A stretch of DNA of 64,000 nt from Aptenodytes patagonicus (Eukaryota; Chordata; Aves; Sphenisciformes; Spheniscidae). Every line of letters starts with the position of its first letter. Position 1 is the stretch's first letter. Location: NCBI RefSeq assembly GCF_965638725.1, contig NC_134951.1:4464001-4528000 (forward strand), given 5' to 3'. Shown here piece after piece: positions 10,636 to 20,055 of the stretch. Under the pieces are notes generated by a model, which had not been told where the DNA came from, searched no databases, and was given only the letters and a program-made list of their open reading frames with translations. The position numbers and the translations under genes were made by a program.

Positions 10636-11255
10636 ACCTGCTTCCCTCCAAGGCCTGTAAACCTCTCCCTGGGGGCTGTCTGTGGGATCAGACTCCTCCA
10701 GGAGGGCTGTGGCAGGGACAGAGGCTGTGGGGCTGGTAGAGGGGTTGGTGTTGTGGGGCTGGCAGCAGGGAGGGAGCTGAGCGGGGACTGCTTTGTAATG
10801 CTCAGCCCCACTGCAGATGAGGGAGATGGAGGTCCCATCCCACTGTGTGGTGGGACCTCTGGGGCCTCTGGGATGGGTCAGGTGGGCAGGTCCGGCCATG
10901 CCCACCCAAGGGACACACCACCCAGCACAGCCCTGCGCATGAAACTGTGGCTGCTAGGGACAAGGGACACTCGTGACCGGCAGGACCAGGACAGGTCTCC
11001 CGCTTCCCAGGAGGGAGCAGCTGCAGAGCAGCTTCATCACACCCACAGCAAACACCCCGGCCTGGCAGGGACTGCCAGGCTCGGTATCCCCACGTGGCTG
11101 CCAGGCAAGAGCATCCCTGGGGACAGCCACGGTGGTGACCCTCAGCATTCCCAGGCGCTTCTCCTGCCACCAGCCCACAGCCACCCCCAGAGTGAGCAGG
11201 CACGGCACACCCTCCGTCACGAGGAAACAGCCACACGTCCCACCCGCTGCAATGC
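10636..11255 (+). other. Right flank of the LTR element; no gene
   Basis: 10636-10975 matches the minus strand of 60-370. 10976-11255 is GC-rich. A 290-codon open frame spans 10753-11625, but it overlaps a 3' UTR on the other strand and resembles no protein I know. Confidence 0.5.
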
Positions 11256-11268
11256 CAAACTGCTCGTC

Positions 11269-11274
11269 TTTATT
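11269..11274 (-). promoter_or_regulatory. Polyadenylation signal AATAAA of the spheniscin gene
   Basis: Minus-strand AATAAA 213 bases after the stop codon, homologous to 3125-3130. Confidence 0.7.
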
Positions 11275-11487
11275 CAAGCCGGGAAAAGCAGCCTCTGCCC
11301 AAACGACACCAGGTCCGTGACGGGATGTTTTCAGCCCACGAGCGCTCAGGCACCCAGCAGGAGCAGTGCTTCCACTCCTTCTGTCACACCACCTGGCGAT
11401 GGCAGAGGCAGGGAGGGGAGAGGACATCAGGAGATGTTTCCAGGAGCCAGAAGCAAAGGGGACATCCTGCTCGGAAAGTTCAGGGTC

Positions 11488-12997
11488 TCAACCCCAGACA
11501 CTGTACAAAGAAAGCAGACAAGCATGTCACCTGTTGTAACTTTTCTCTTCCTCCCACTCTCTCCCACCTGCCCTGCGATGACGAGCAAGTCTATGGTGCA
11601 AGAGAATCCAGCTCAACGGAGGTGAGGTTCAGTCCTTATTGCAGACAGTTTGGACCCATGTTATCTTAGTGTTGGCAGCCCCGACTCCAAGTCTATGCAG
11701 ATGCAGCAAAACCAGGATCATGTCCTCAATGCTGTCCAAGGACAGTGAATGCTTCACTCTTTGCTAGCTTGGGAGAGCCCTCTGCAAAGTCTGAATGAGT
11801 CTCAGGGGACTGAAGGAGAGTGGGGAGGCACTGGCTGACCTTGGGCTCCTTGAGCCCCACAGCAGGCAGGTCCAAACCCACAAGGGCTTTTCCCTTCCTT
11901 CTTGGGCCTCTCCCACAAAGCATAAATGCAGGAGAGAATTTACCAGACATTGGCTAGAAAGAAATTTTTAACACATATTTCTGTGGACAAAGGAGGAAAC
12001 TATTTCCTCAGCCAGGAATCTAGACCTTACCGTCTGCAGCACTGGACAAATCTTGAACATCTTCCAATAGGTATTGAAGGGAAGCGGCAGCGTCCACGAG
12101 CACAGAACCCTCTTCTTAGTCTGCATAGGCCAAAGCTTCCTGTTTCCATGGGGAATGATACACACAAAACAATTAAAGTGATAATCTGATATAGCAGTGT
12201 GTGGTTACAGACAGGCTGATGCTCCCCATGCATTTCATGCCAATATATGGGCTCATCTTCAACCTCACCGTAGCCACATCTTCAATAGCAACGTGTCTCA
12301 CCTAGAAGGACTCTTTCACTCTAAAGTGGGTGCACACAAGAACAGACAGTGGGAAGGACTAGCATGAGGTCGAGGAAGAGCCATGTTGTCTCCCCAGCTA
12401 CGTGTCCACCGCTGTCTGGACCAGCAGAGCTGGCAAGCAGGGCACTCCTCGCATCCCACATCCCTGTCCTGGCTGCACCCTGCCTTTGAGTGTCCTCTGA
12501 TGGAAAGTCCTTGCCCAGCCCTTGCAGGGATCATGCCTTGGGGTAACGAGGTTTTCGGACACTCAGCTGAGACACCACTAAACGAGAAGGGACAGCTTTG
12601 TGCCCCAGGCAACCCACCGAGCCAACAACCCCCTGGGGCTCTCTCCCATCCCTGCACAGGGCAGAAGATCATCCAGAGACACCCAAAGAGGAACAACTGG
12701 GTGGAGGGTTGGAGCATGAAACCAAACCCCTTCCTGACCCATGGAAGAAGCCAGGCTTCTATTTCCAGGGGCTCTCTCCACCCCCAGTCAATATCCTCTT
12801 GGAAGGGCACTCGGAAAACACCCTTTCCTCAATCCCCCCTAATCTTTGCATCACTAACTAATGTGGTCACTTCACGGGACATGGAAAACCCCACTGATGG
12901 GGGCTCACACCTCACCCATCTCTGCTCTTCCCCTCTCATCTGCAGCACTCTGGATCAACAGGAGGAAGAAGGGGAAGAGCAGGTACAGGATCTTCAT
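11488..12997 (-). CDS. AvBD103b: Spheniscin (beta-defensin AvBD103b) precursor
   Basis: Secreted broad-spectrum, salt-tolerant antimicrobial peptide first isolated from king penguin stomach. Minus-strand coding exons: signal exon 12940-12997 (exon starts 13027), mature exon 12031-12139, last exon 11488-11500 (acceptor GTACAG). The core begins SFGLCRLRRGFC and continues through GRCSRFVQCCRR, with ten Arg and no acidic residue. The last exon adds VWG and stop. This is spheniscin-2 plus one C-terminal Gly, which could serve amidation as proposed for similar peptides. The expected donor after the signal exon reads AT instead of GT (12939-12938). The next good donor, GTGAGG, starts at 12915 and keeps the phase, adding eight residues (DERGRAEM) before the mature part. 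The protein is 59 residues by the homologous junction or 67 with the shifted donor. Neighbours are defensins on the same strand. Confidence 0.92.
12916..12940 (-). promoter_or_regulatory. Altered splice donor and in-frame substitute donor
   Basis: The paralogue reads GCTGCAG|GTGAGAGG at 5363/5362. Here the same place reads GCTGCAG|ATGAGAGG, so the canonical GT is lost. 24 bases downstream, ATGG|GTGAGG offers a consensus donor in the same phase. Both copies carry the second site, but only this gene would depend on it. Confidence 0.65.
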
Positions 12998-14433
12998 GGC
13001 TGACGCCTGTCCTGGGTCTTCACGGGGCTGCAGAGGGGAGACACCAAGGCAATAAGGACATGGAAGACCCCAGGCAGTGCAGAAGCCTGGGCACTGTGGT
13101 ATACCAAACTGCAGAGGGGCTACCTCCAACTAAAGTAGATGATGTTTCCTCTACTTTTCTCTTAAGAACAATTCTTAGATCTGTTACCACCCTGCATATC
13201 TTGGGAGCATTTCATGGTGTCTCAATCTCTTGGAAATTGATTACCTAAGCTGATGCTTTTCTATTAACTTTCTCAAAGGTCTTCCATAGACCTTCCCCAA
13301 AGCACAGACTGCGGTTCTCAGGGCCAACTGTTGCTAGTTCAATCAAAACAACGTCCAGTGAAATTTGGAAAACGCAGATATAAAATTGCCATTGAAAGTT
13401 ATGGAACTAATGAACTTTTACTCCCTCATGCTTCATGTATCAAACACTTTTCTAATTAACAAAATACATATATATTCCCTGATTGCTGGAAAGACCCAAA
13501 TCTCCAGGGTTCTCTGACGGTGCTAAATTCCTATGGCCTGAAACAGTCTGTCTCCAGAGTTGTCCCCAACCAAGGAATGAATCATGACATGATTTCAAGC
13601 AGATCAGAATTACTGCTTGTGACTTTCCTCTCTCATTTCTGTCTCTCCTTAACCAAAGGCCAGAGCAGAGAAGGTTTGCACATCAGGAGATGCTCGTCCC
13701 AACACTCAATACCACGCCCATAGTCAGACTACAGGAAAGAAAGGATCCAGGCTCTGGAATTTAGGGAAATGCATGTGTATGGATATGTCATGCTATATGA
13801 AGGGTTAGCTAGTGCTCTCCATTACCTCAGCCAGTCCAAAGTTGGCTGCCCAAAACACCCTGCCCAATCACCTCTGCTTTCCTGGGCTCAGGAAAGTCCT
13901 CCCAGCTTGTCTTGGGAGTGCCCATCCTCAACTCAAGACCATTCCCAGGCTTCCCAGCAAAGACATTCCCTAGCCCCACACTTACTGCCCCTGTGCAGCA
14001 CCAACCCAGGGAGAAGCAAGAGGGCAGGGGAGTGTCTTGGTGGCCAAAATGGAAACACAAATCAACCTTTTGAGTTAACTGAAAACCTGAAAGGATGGGA
14101 AATCTCCATACTGCTGTGGGAAAAGTATCTCCTTACTTTGCTGAGGAAAGTCCCCATTCTCCCGGAACAGAAGATCTCAGGGCCCCTCCTCAAGCATCAA
14201 GACGCCTTTCCAGTCTCTCTTGTAGTTAGGAAACCTTAGTTCCAGCTTCCACATGTTCTGGGCTCTTAGACTCATATGAATGTTTTTATTCTCTTTCCTA
14301 GGCATCTCTGATGGCCTAGTTATATGCATGGATACTTCCAGCAGTTTGTCGTTTAGATGATTCTAGGGTGATAGGGCTTGATCAGAGAAGATGAATGGAC
14401 AGTTTTCCAGAAAGAGACCCCGCAGTTACCTAC

Positions 14434-14510
14434 CTGATGAAGGTCTTGGTGTTCAGGCAGTAACAAACCCAACAGGAATCGGTTGTGTACAGATGCCCTT
14501 GGGTCCAAGG
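14434..14510 (-). other. Noncoding exon 1 of the spheniscin gene (predicted)
   Basis: Ends at a good donor, CATCAG|GTAGGT (donor starts 14433). The 5' limit is inferred from the TATA box at 14538-14544. It aligns with 6504-6585. Confidence 0.55.
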
Positions 14511-14537
14511 AGTACTCTTTTGTCCAAAACACGCTGG

Positions 14538-14603
14538 TTTTATACCATTGCTGGTGCATGGGACATGCACTTATTCCTGCTGACACATCTCCCCTTGGCC
14601 AAT
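14538..14603 (-). promoter_or_regulatory. Core promoter of the spheniscin gene: TATA and CCAAT boxes
   Basis: TATAAAA at 14538-14544 and an inverted CCAAT box at 14599-14603, about 55 bases apart, matching the arrangement at 6612-6675. Confidence 0.72.
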
Positions 14604-14658
14604 CAGAAAGTGACCCATCTGCGTGGGGATGATGGGGTGGCACTTTATCCCTCTCTGA

Positions 14659-14754
14659 GGCAATGGGAGAGGCTGAGGTGCCTCCTGGGGGTTGTTGCAA
14701 TCTTCACCGTTATCCTCATGCAACACATCTTGTGACACCCCGCTGCGCAGCGGG
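14659..14754. promoter_or_regulatory. Conserved upstream block ending in a perfect palindrome
   Basis: 14659-14744 is identical to 6731-6816. It runs into CCCGCTGCGCAGCGGG (14739-14754), a perfect 16-base palindrome. The counterpart in copy 1 differs by two bases in the centre but keeps the outer arms. Confidence 0.6.
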
Positions 14755-14944
14755 CGCGTGTGCTGCGGTGGCTCGGCATGAACTGCCTGGGATGGACAAA
14801 GCAGACTGGCTGGTGTAGACACCAGTAGCAACCAGTCCCATAGAAGGATAAAATATTTGTCTCTTCCTTTCCTCCCAGTTTACTTGGTAAACAGGTAGTG
14901 TGTGACATGGAGGATCATACAAAATATTTTACTTTTCTCTCCTT

Positions 14945-17063
14945 TTAACCCTGAAAGAACAGCTTCATCCTTGCCAAGGTGATTTGCATTTGACATGCCA
15001 AGAAGTGACAAGCGTGAGGCTACCTTTCTGATGGCTACTAATGAACAGACAGTGAACAGAGGAAAAGTGATTAAGTGAGACCACAGCTTACCTAATTCTG
15101 TCTGAATTTACTACTCCTAAAATTGTCGTTCCTGGTACAAAACCCACAAATGTGGTTCAATAGAAGAAAGTCTCTGTGTAAAGCTATGCAAACTAAGGGA
15201 TACTATCGAATGAAGGTGAATAGGACTTACGGGGCCTTGGAAGTGTGGACTTGATCAAGAGACTTAGTGGATTTATAGGAATTATGTGATGCTTCAGAAA
15301 GGTAAAGAGCAAGGTGGGTCATGGAGGAACAGGTCATGAAAAACAGGGCGAAGCAAGGGATGAAAGGGGCCAAGCTCATGTAAGCAGGCTGCTGGTCTAT
15401 ATGCTTCTCTGGCCATGCCCGACATCTGATCACCATAGTGTGTCCTATATTCCTAGTAAACTTTATTTCTAACTATTTTTTGTACAAACGATCTGTGTAT
15501 GGTGTGTCTGCATGGTTGTGCAGTCCTCTAGCAAACTTCAAGCCAGAGTACTGGGTATGAGAGAGAGTACCAGGAGTGCTGGCCTGTTGCCTAAGGAGAC
15601 CATCACTCTGGGAGTTGGATCCTGGAGAGACGAAGGGTCTTGAGGTTGGATACATCAGAGACCAAGGGTCTGGTGCCATCTACCAGAGAGATGCTTGATG
15701 GGGATCTTCCCCAAGCAGTAATCCATAGAAGGAGGATTGGGTGTCCGTGGTGGTATCTTTGTGGGTGTAAGGGTCCTGGGAGCATCCCCACTCCTGGAGG
15801 TTTGGTACCAGGCTCAGGACCAGTCCAGGGCCAGCACAGCCAAGGGCTGCTGATTATGGTGTGGAGAGGGCTTCCAGCCCATACTGCAGGGAGGCCATGG
15901 CTGGGGCCAACCCCTGCCCAGGGGAGCTGCTTTGAGGTGGGGATCTTGTGCTGGACCCCACCAGAGCTGCAGCTTGGCCCTGCTGATCCAGACCTGGTCC
16001 TTGACCCACAGCTGACGTCCCTGCCTGGCCTCGGCCCGTGCCCACGGAGGTGCCCAGTGCCCCAGGCTGAGGCTGCTCCCAACCCCCTTGGCCTGCCCTG
16101 CTCCCTTGCTGGGGGCAGTGGCATGACCCCTGCCCTGCCAGCCCCCATGGTGACTGCCCCATGGCAGAGCAGGGACCACCCCCATGGCCCCCCTGAGCTA
16201 AGCATCATCGATCTGCCCCAAGGCTCGCCCACATTGCTGACCCACAGCCTGGCCCTGGGCTCCTAACTGCCCCCCCCCAGCCCAGCCCCAGGTCTTGAAC
16301 CACCCCCCCCAGCACTGACCCCCAACTCAATCCCAAGATCCTGAGTGGCCCCCTGGCACAGCCATCAGTCCCTATTTCCTCAGGGGTAGAATGGCTTCCC
16401 CCACCCCCCCAGCTACCCCTGGACCGCACAACACCCCCCCTGGTGCCATGCACCCAGGCCCCACAGCTGGGATGGACCCAAGGCCACCAGAGCGGCATGC
16501 CCTGTGAAACAGCCCCACGGGGACTCCTGACCCAGCTTGGGACCCAGCGGACAACCAGCAGCACCCACTGAAGTTAGGGGGTTCATAGCACCCCCCATCG
16601 CTGACCCTGGGTGTGAGGTGCAGGGATGCCCTTGCTGAGAGAGAAGGCTGGTGTTGGGGTCCCTGTGGGTCCCCCCACGCACACTGGGAGCGATGCTGCT
16701 GTGGCTTGGGGCCAACTTGGAGAGAGAGTAGGTGTGTGTGTGGGGGGGGTGCTTGTGGGTCCGTGCCTATTGGGAATTCACCCCGTCTTCTCTGCCCTTC
16801 CCTGCACGCAGAGAGATGCATGCCCGCACGTCGCTCCCTGAGGACACACACAGACCTCAACAACGGGAATGCAAACCACCACTTTGTATTGGGGATGTTG
16901 GGGGTGAGGGATTCCCGCGGGACCATGGTCTGGCTGTCTGGGGTTGCTGTTGCTCCCGGCGGTGCTTGGTGCCTCCACACAGCATCGCCCCGACCACGCT
17001 GTGAGGGTGCGGGCTGGTCTCAGAGGGCTGCTCGGAGATTGGCGCTGGGGACCCAGGAGCCCA
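14945..17063. other. Intergenic stretch between spheniscin gene and AvBD5
   Basis: No defensin exon was found on either strand. 15400-15600 has an AT-rich segment with TAGTAAACTTTATTTC that looks LTR-like but is unproven. 15600-16560 is GC-rich, with long C runs and two antiparallel open frames of 208-209 codons that I do not recognise. AvBD5 exon 4 and its 3' UTR occupy the right end. Confidence 0.4.
16885..16890 (-). promoter_or_regulatory. Possible variant polyadenylation signal of AvBD5
   Basis: AATACA on the minus strand, about 175 bases after the AvBD5 stop codon. It is a weak, non-canonical hexamer; no AATAAA was seen nearer. Confidence 0.3.
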
Positions 17064-18024
17064 TCAGGGATACCATCGCCTGCAGGAGGAAAGGTCTGGC
17101 AGTGCCTGTCCCAACCAGGGCAGCAGTGAGGGCTCAGGGATGTCTCCATGCCCCTGGGCTGCATATTCTCCCCTCTTTCTCCAACAGCCTCACCTCTAAC
17201 CCCAACAGGCAGCCACCTCAGCCCTTTGGGCAGCCCTGAACCTACCTCCGACAGCAGAAGGCTTGCTCAGAGCAAATGCCAACACGACCGATCCCTGGAG
17301 GGCACGACCCGTGAGAGCAGAAGCCCCCACGGCGCTCACAGTCCTGGGGCAATCCTCGAGCGAGGGACAGCCCTGCAGAAAGAGGAGACCTTGGGCATGG
17401 CCCTGCCAAGATGCTGAGAGCAGCCCCTGGTCCCTGTGTGGCCAGCGTTAGCCCACCCCCGACTGTCCCCTGCCACGAACGCCTGGGCAGGCGTCTGCAT
17501 CAGAAATCAAGATGATGTTTATGGCACTTGGATGGGAGACACTCACTACCATCCCTCAGCAGCCTCCGGGAGAGGCTCTCCAACACGTCTGCTGGCTCCC
17601 TCCTGGCACAAGGGAGGACTTCGAGGGTGGAAGCAGGATCTGCCTTCCTCCCTCCTCCTCCTCTCCAGCAGGGCTGCTTTGCCCAGTGCAGCTGACTCAG
17701 AAAGGCAAGGGCCAGGAGGTACGGAGGAGGTCGCAAATCTTCGTCTGTGGAATGCAAGAGCTTTGTTACAAGGTCCCAGCTCTTGTCCCAGCTGTAGAAC
17801 CTGCAGCAGGAACCTTTTCTTAAAGGCATGGGGTGTGAGGGACCCCAGGGGGGATGCCACAGCAACCATGAGAAGTCACACATGACTCATCATCTCAACT
17901 GGCAAATCCTCCCTACAAAATATTGACAAAGGACAAATCCTCCACGTTCCCCCCCACATTTCTTACCTGCTGCTCCCTGGAGCATCAGGAGGAGGAGAGC
18001 ACAGAGGAGAGGCAGGATCCTCAT
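17064..18024 (-). CDS. AvBD5: Avian beta-defensin 5
   Basis: Secreted antimicrobial peptide precursor of 66 residues. Minus-strand exons: signal exon 17967-18024 (exon starts 18053, acceptor TCTCCCCAG), mature exon 17246-17372 (acceptor TTTCTGCAG), last exon 17064-17079 (acceptor CTCCTGCAG). The signal is MRILPLLCALLLLMLQGAAG. The mature exon starts GLSLARGLPQDCERRGGFC, nearly the same as chicken AvBD5, and continues with CPPGIGRVGIC and FCCR. The final exon gives RWYP, against chicken RWYS. Cysteine spacing is C-x6-C-x4-C-x9-C-x5-CC. If the last intron were retained, a stop would follow CCRR. All splice sites are canonical, so the gene looks intact. Its noncoding exon 1 and promoter were not located. 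Confidence 0.93.
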
Positions 18025-18053
18025 GGCTGGGAGTCACCGGCAGGCTCACAGCT

Positions 18054-19475
18054 CTGGGGAGAAGAGAAAGGAGGCAGAGATGAACAGGAGGGTCCCTGCC
18101 TGCGTGTCGTGCAGCACCTGCACAGGGACGGGACTGAGGAGAAGGGACAGCCCGTCCAGGAGGAGATGTGACCAGTCACCGGCGGGAGGACGCGCTCGAC
18201 AGCCCCAAGGTAGGAGCCTCCCACAGCCTTTCGGCTCCCGGCAGCAGCAGCAGCAGCAGTTTGGTCCCAGCCAGCTGGTTTCTCCACGTGGCAAAGTGTC
18301 CCTTGGGATGGCTGACACCTCAAAACATCCAGCTCAAAAGCTCCTTTTCCTGCTCCCCCCCCCCCCCCCCCCCCGCCCCGCCAGAGAAAAAGAGGCATCA
18401 CTTTCTTCTTCTGACACCTCTGAAAAGGATTCCCAGGCCTCCAGCCCGGGGTCTTGTGTCATCCCGCCTTGCATAAGGAGCGTTCAGTGCTGTGGTTTGC
18501 TGGACACATCTTGGGACACACTGCATCCCTGTTCGTTAGACCTTGGCAAGCAATCTGCTTTCACAACACAAAGGAGCTCTGTATTCCTCCCCCCAAGTGA
18601 AGCATGCTCTTTATGCTTCACTTGAAAATAACTGGGAAGATGCCACATGGGATGACATCTCTGTCCAACTGGCAATCCCATGAATAACAAGCTTTAATTG
18701 TAACTTTGTTGTGTTAAGAGTTTGTTGTGTTAAGATTTTGCTGTATGTAACCCTTTATTGGTTCTTAACGTATTGATGGTGCCATCTTCATATACTTTTT
18801 CAGCCTTGTTGCAGATTCATCAAGCATATGTATATATGTGTTATATATATATATATAAAATACTCATGCATAATGTATATTTGCTGAGTGGTTACATGAA
18901 TGTGCCTTTTATCCCAGCGCCTAATCATATTTTGTTGCTCTTTCCTGCCTCAATTTCTCTCCCCAGCGAGGGAAATTGCACAAAGTATTGGCAGGTCTGA
19001 CTCTGGGGGGGATCTCTTGGCAGCCAATGCTACTCTGTCATGGTGGTCAGGAGCGGGGCGCTCAGGCCAGCTCCTCACCTCCTCCACCACCCCAAAACTA
19101 AGCTAGTGCCTGTGTTGAAAAGCAACGGCACAGAGATGTAGTTAATTACCACCTTAATGAGACTCTGTAAGGAGCCTGACCACCAGATGCAGCTGCTCCC
19201 AGCCCATCTCCTCCTGTGGCTCTCATGCCACGACAGCTCAGCAGACATAAAAAATATTTGGACCAAGGTCTTTTCCCTTTTTCTGGCTGTAGCTGTAGGA
19301 TCAGCATGCCACCAGGACAAGTGACAGTCCTTGCCTGGCAGGAGGGGGCTGTGCTGCATGCCTGAGTTTTGGTTTGCCTGTTGAGATGTTTGGAAGAGTA
19401 CTCGTGATTGTCCCAGCTACCAGGGGCTGCCTGCTGGGGATTTCGGCAGTGGAGGTTGGCAGCTGGGCCTTTCCT
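18054..19475. other. Upstream region of AvBD5; simple repeats only
   Basis: Expected to hold AvBD5 exon 1 and promoter, but none could be fixed. Seen directly: a six-unit CAG run (18242-18259), a run of about 20 C (18355-18374) and an AT microsatellite (18826-18858). Confidence 0.45.
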
Positions 19476-20055
19476 TAGAATCATAGAATCATAGAATCAT
19501 TGAGGTTGGAAAAGACCTCTAAGATCATCGAGTCCAACCGTCGACCCAACACCACCATGCCCACTAAACCATGTCCCTAAGCGCCTCATCTACACGTCTT
19601 TTAAATACCTCCAGGGATGGGGACTCAACCACTTCCCTGGGCAGCCTGGTCCAATGTTTAACCACTCCTTCAGTAAAGACATTATTCCTCACGTCCAATC
19701 TAAACCTCCCCTGGAGCAACTTGAGGCCATTTCCTCTCGTCCTATCGCTTGTTCCTTGGGAGAAGAGACCGACCCCCACCTCGCTACAACCTCCTGTCAG
19801 GTAGTTGTAGAGAGCGATGAGGTCTCCCCTCAGCCTCCTTTTCTCCAGGCTAAACAACCCCAGTTCCCTCAGCCGCTCCTCATCAGACTTGTTCTCCAGA
19901 CCCCTCACCAGCCTCGTTGCCCTTCTCTGGACACGCTCCAGCACCTCGACGTCCTTCTTGGAGTGAGGGGCCCAAAACTGAACACAGGGTTCGAGGTGCG
20001 GCCGCACCAGGGCCGAGTACAGGGGCACGGCCACACTATTTCCTTCTCCCACCTT
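19476..20055 (-). mobile_element. CR1 LINE 3' fragment
   Basis: Minus-strand orientation; the plus strand starts with the AGAATCAT tail repeats. It encodes the end of CR1 reverse transcriptase ([51 protein letters not shown]). The open frame is long, so the copy is relatively little decayed. A close relative lies at 42461-42960. Confidence 0.93.

Larger units (their letters stand above)
11256..14940 (-). repeat. Tandem duplication unit 2 (spheniscin gene plus promoter)
   Basis: Counterpart of 3114-6960. It lacks the intron LTR found in unit 1, so its exon 2-exon 3 intron is about 0.8 kb, as is that of unit 1 once the LTR is subtracted. Confidence 0.85.

Noticed and set aside
17500-17883. Minus-strand GSCCRF frame between AvBD5 exons
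   Set aside because: Only a CC pair without the preceding four cysteines; the true mature exon is at 17246-17372.
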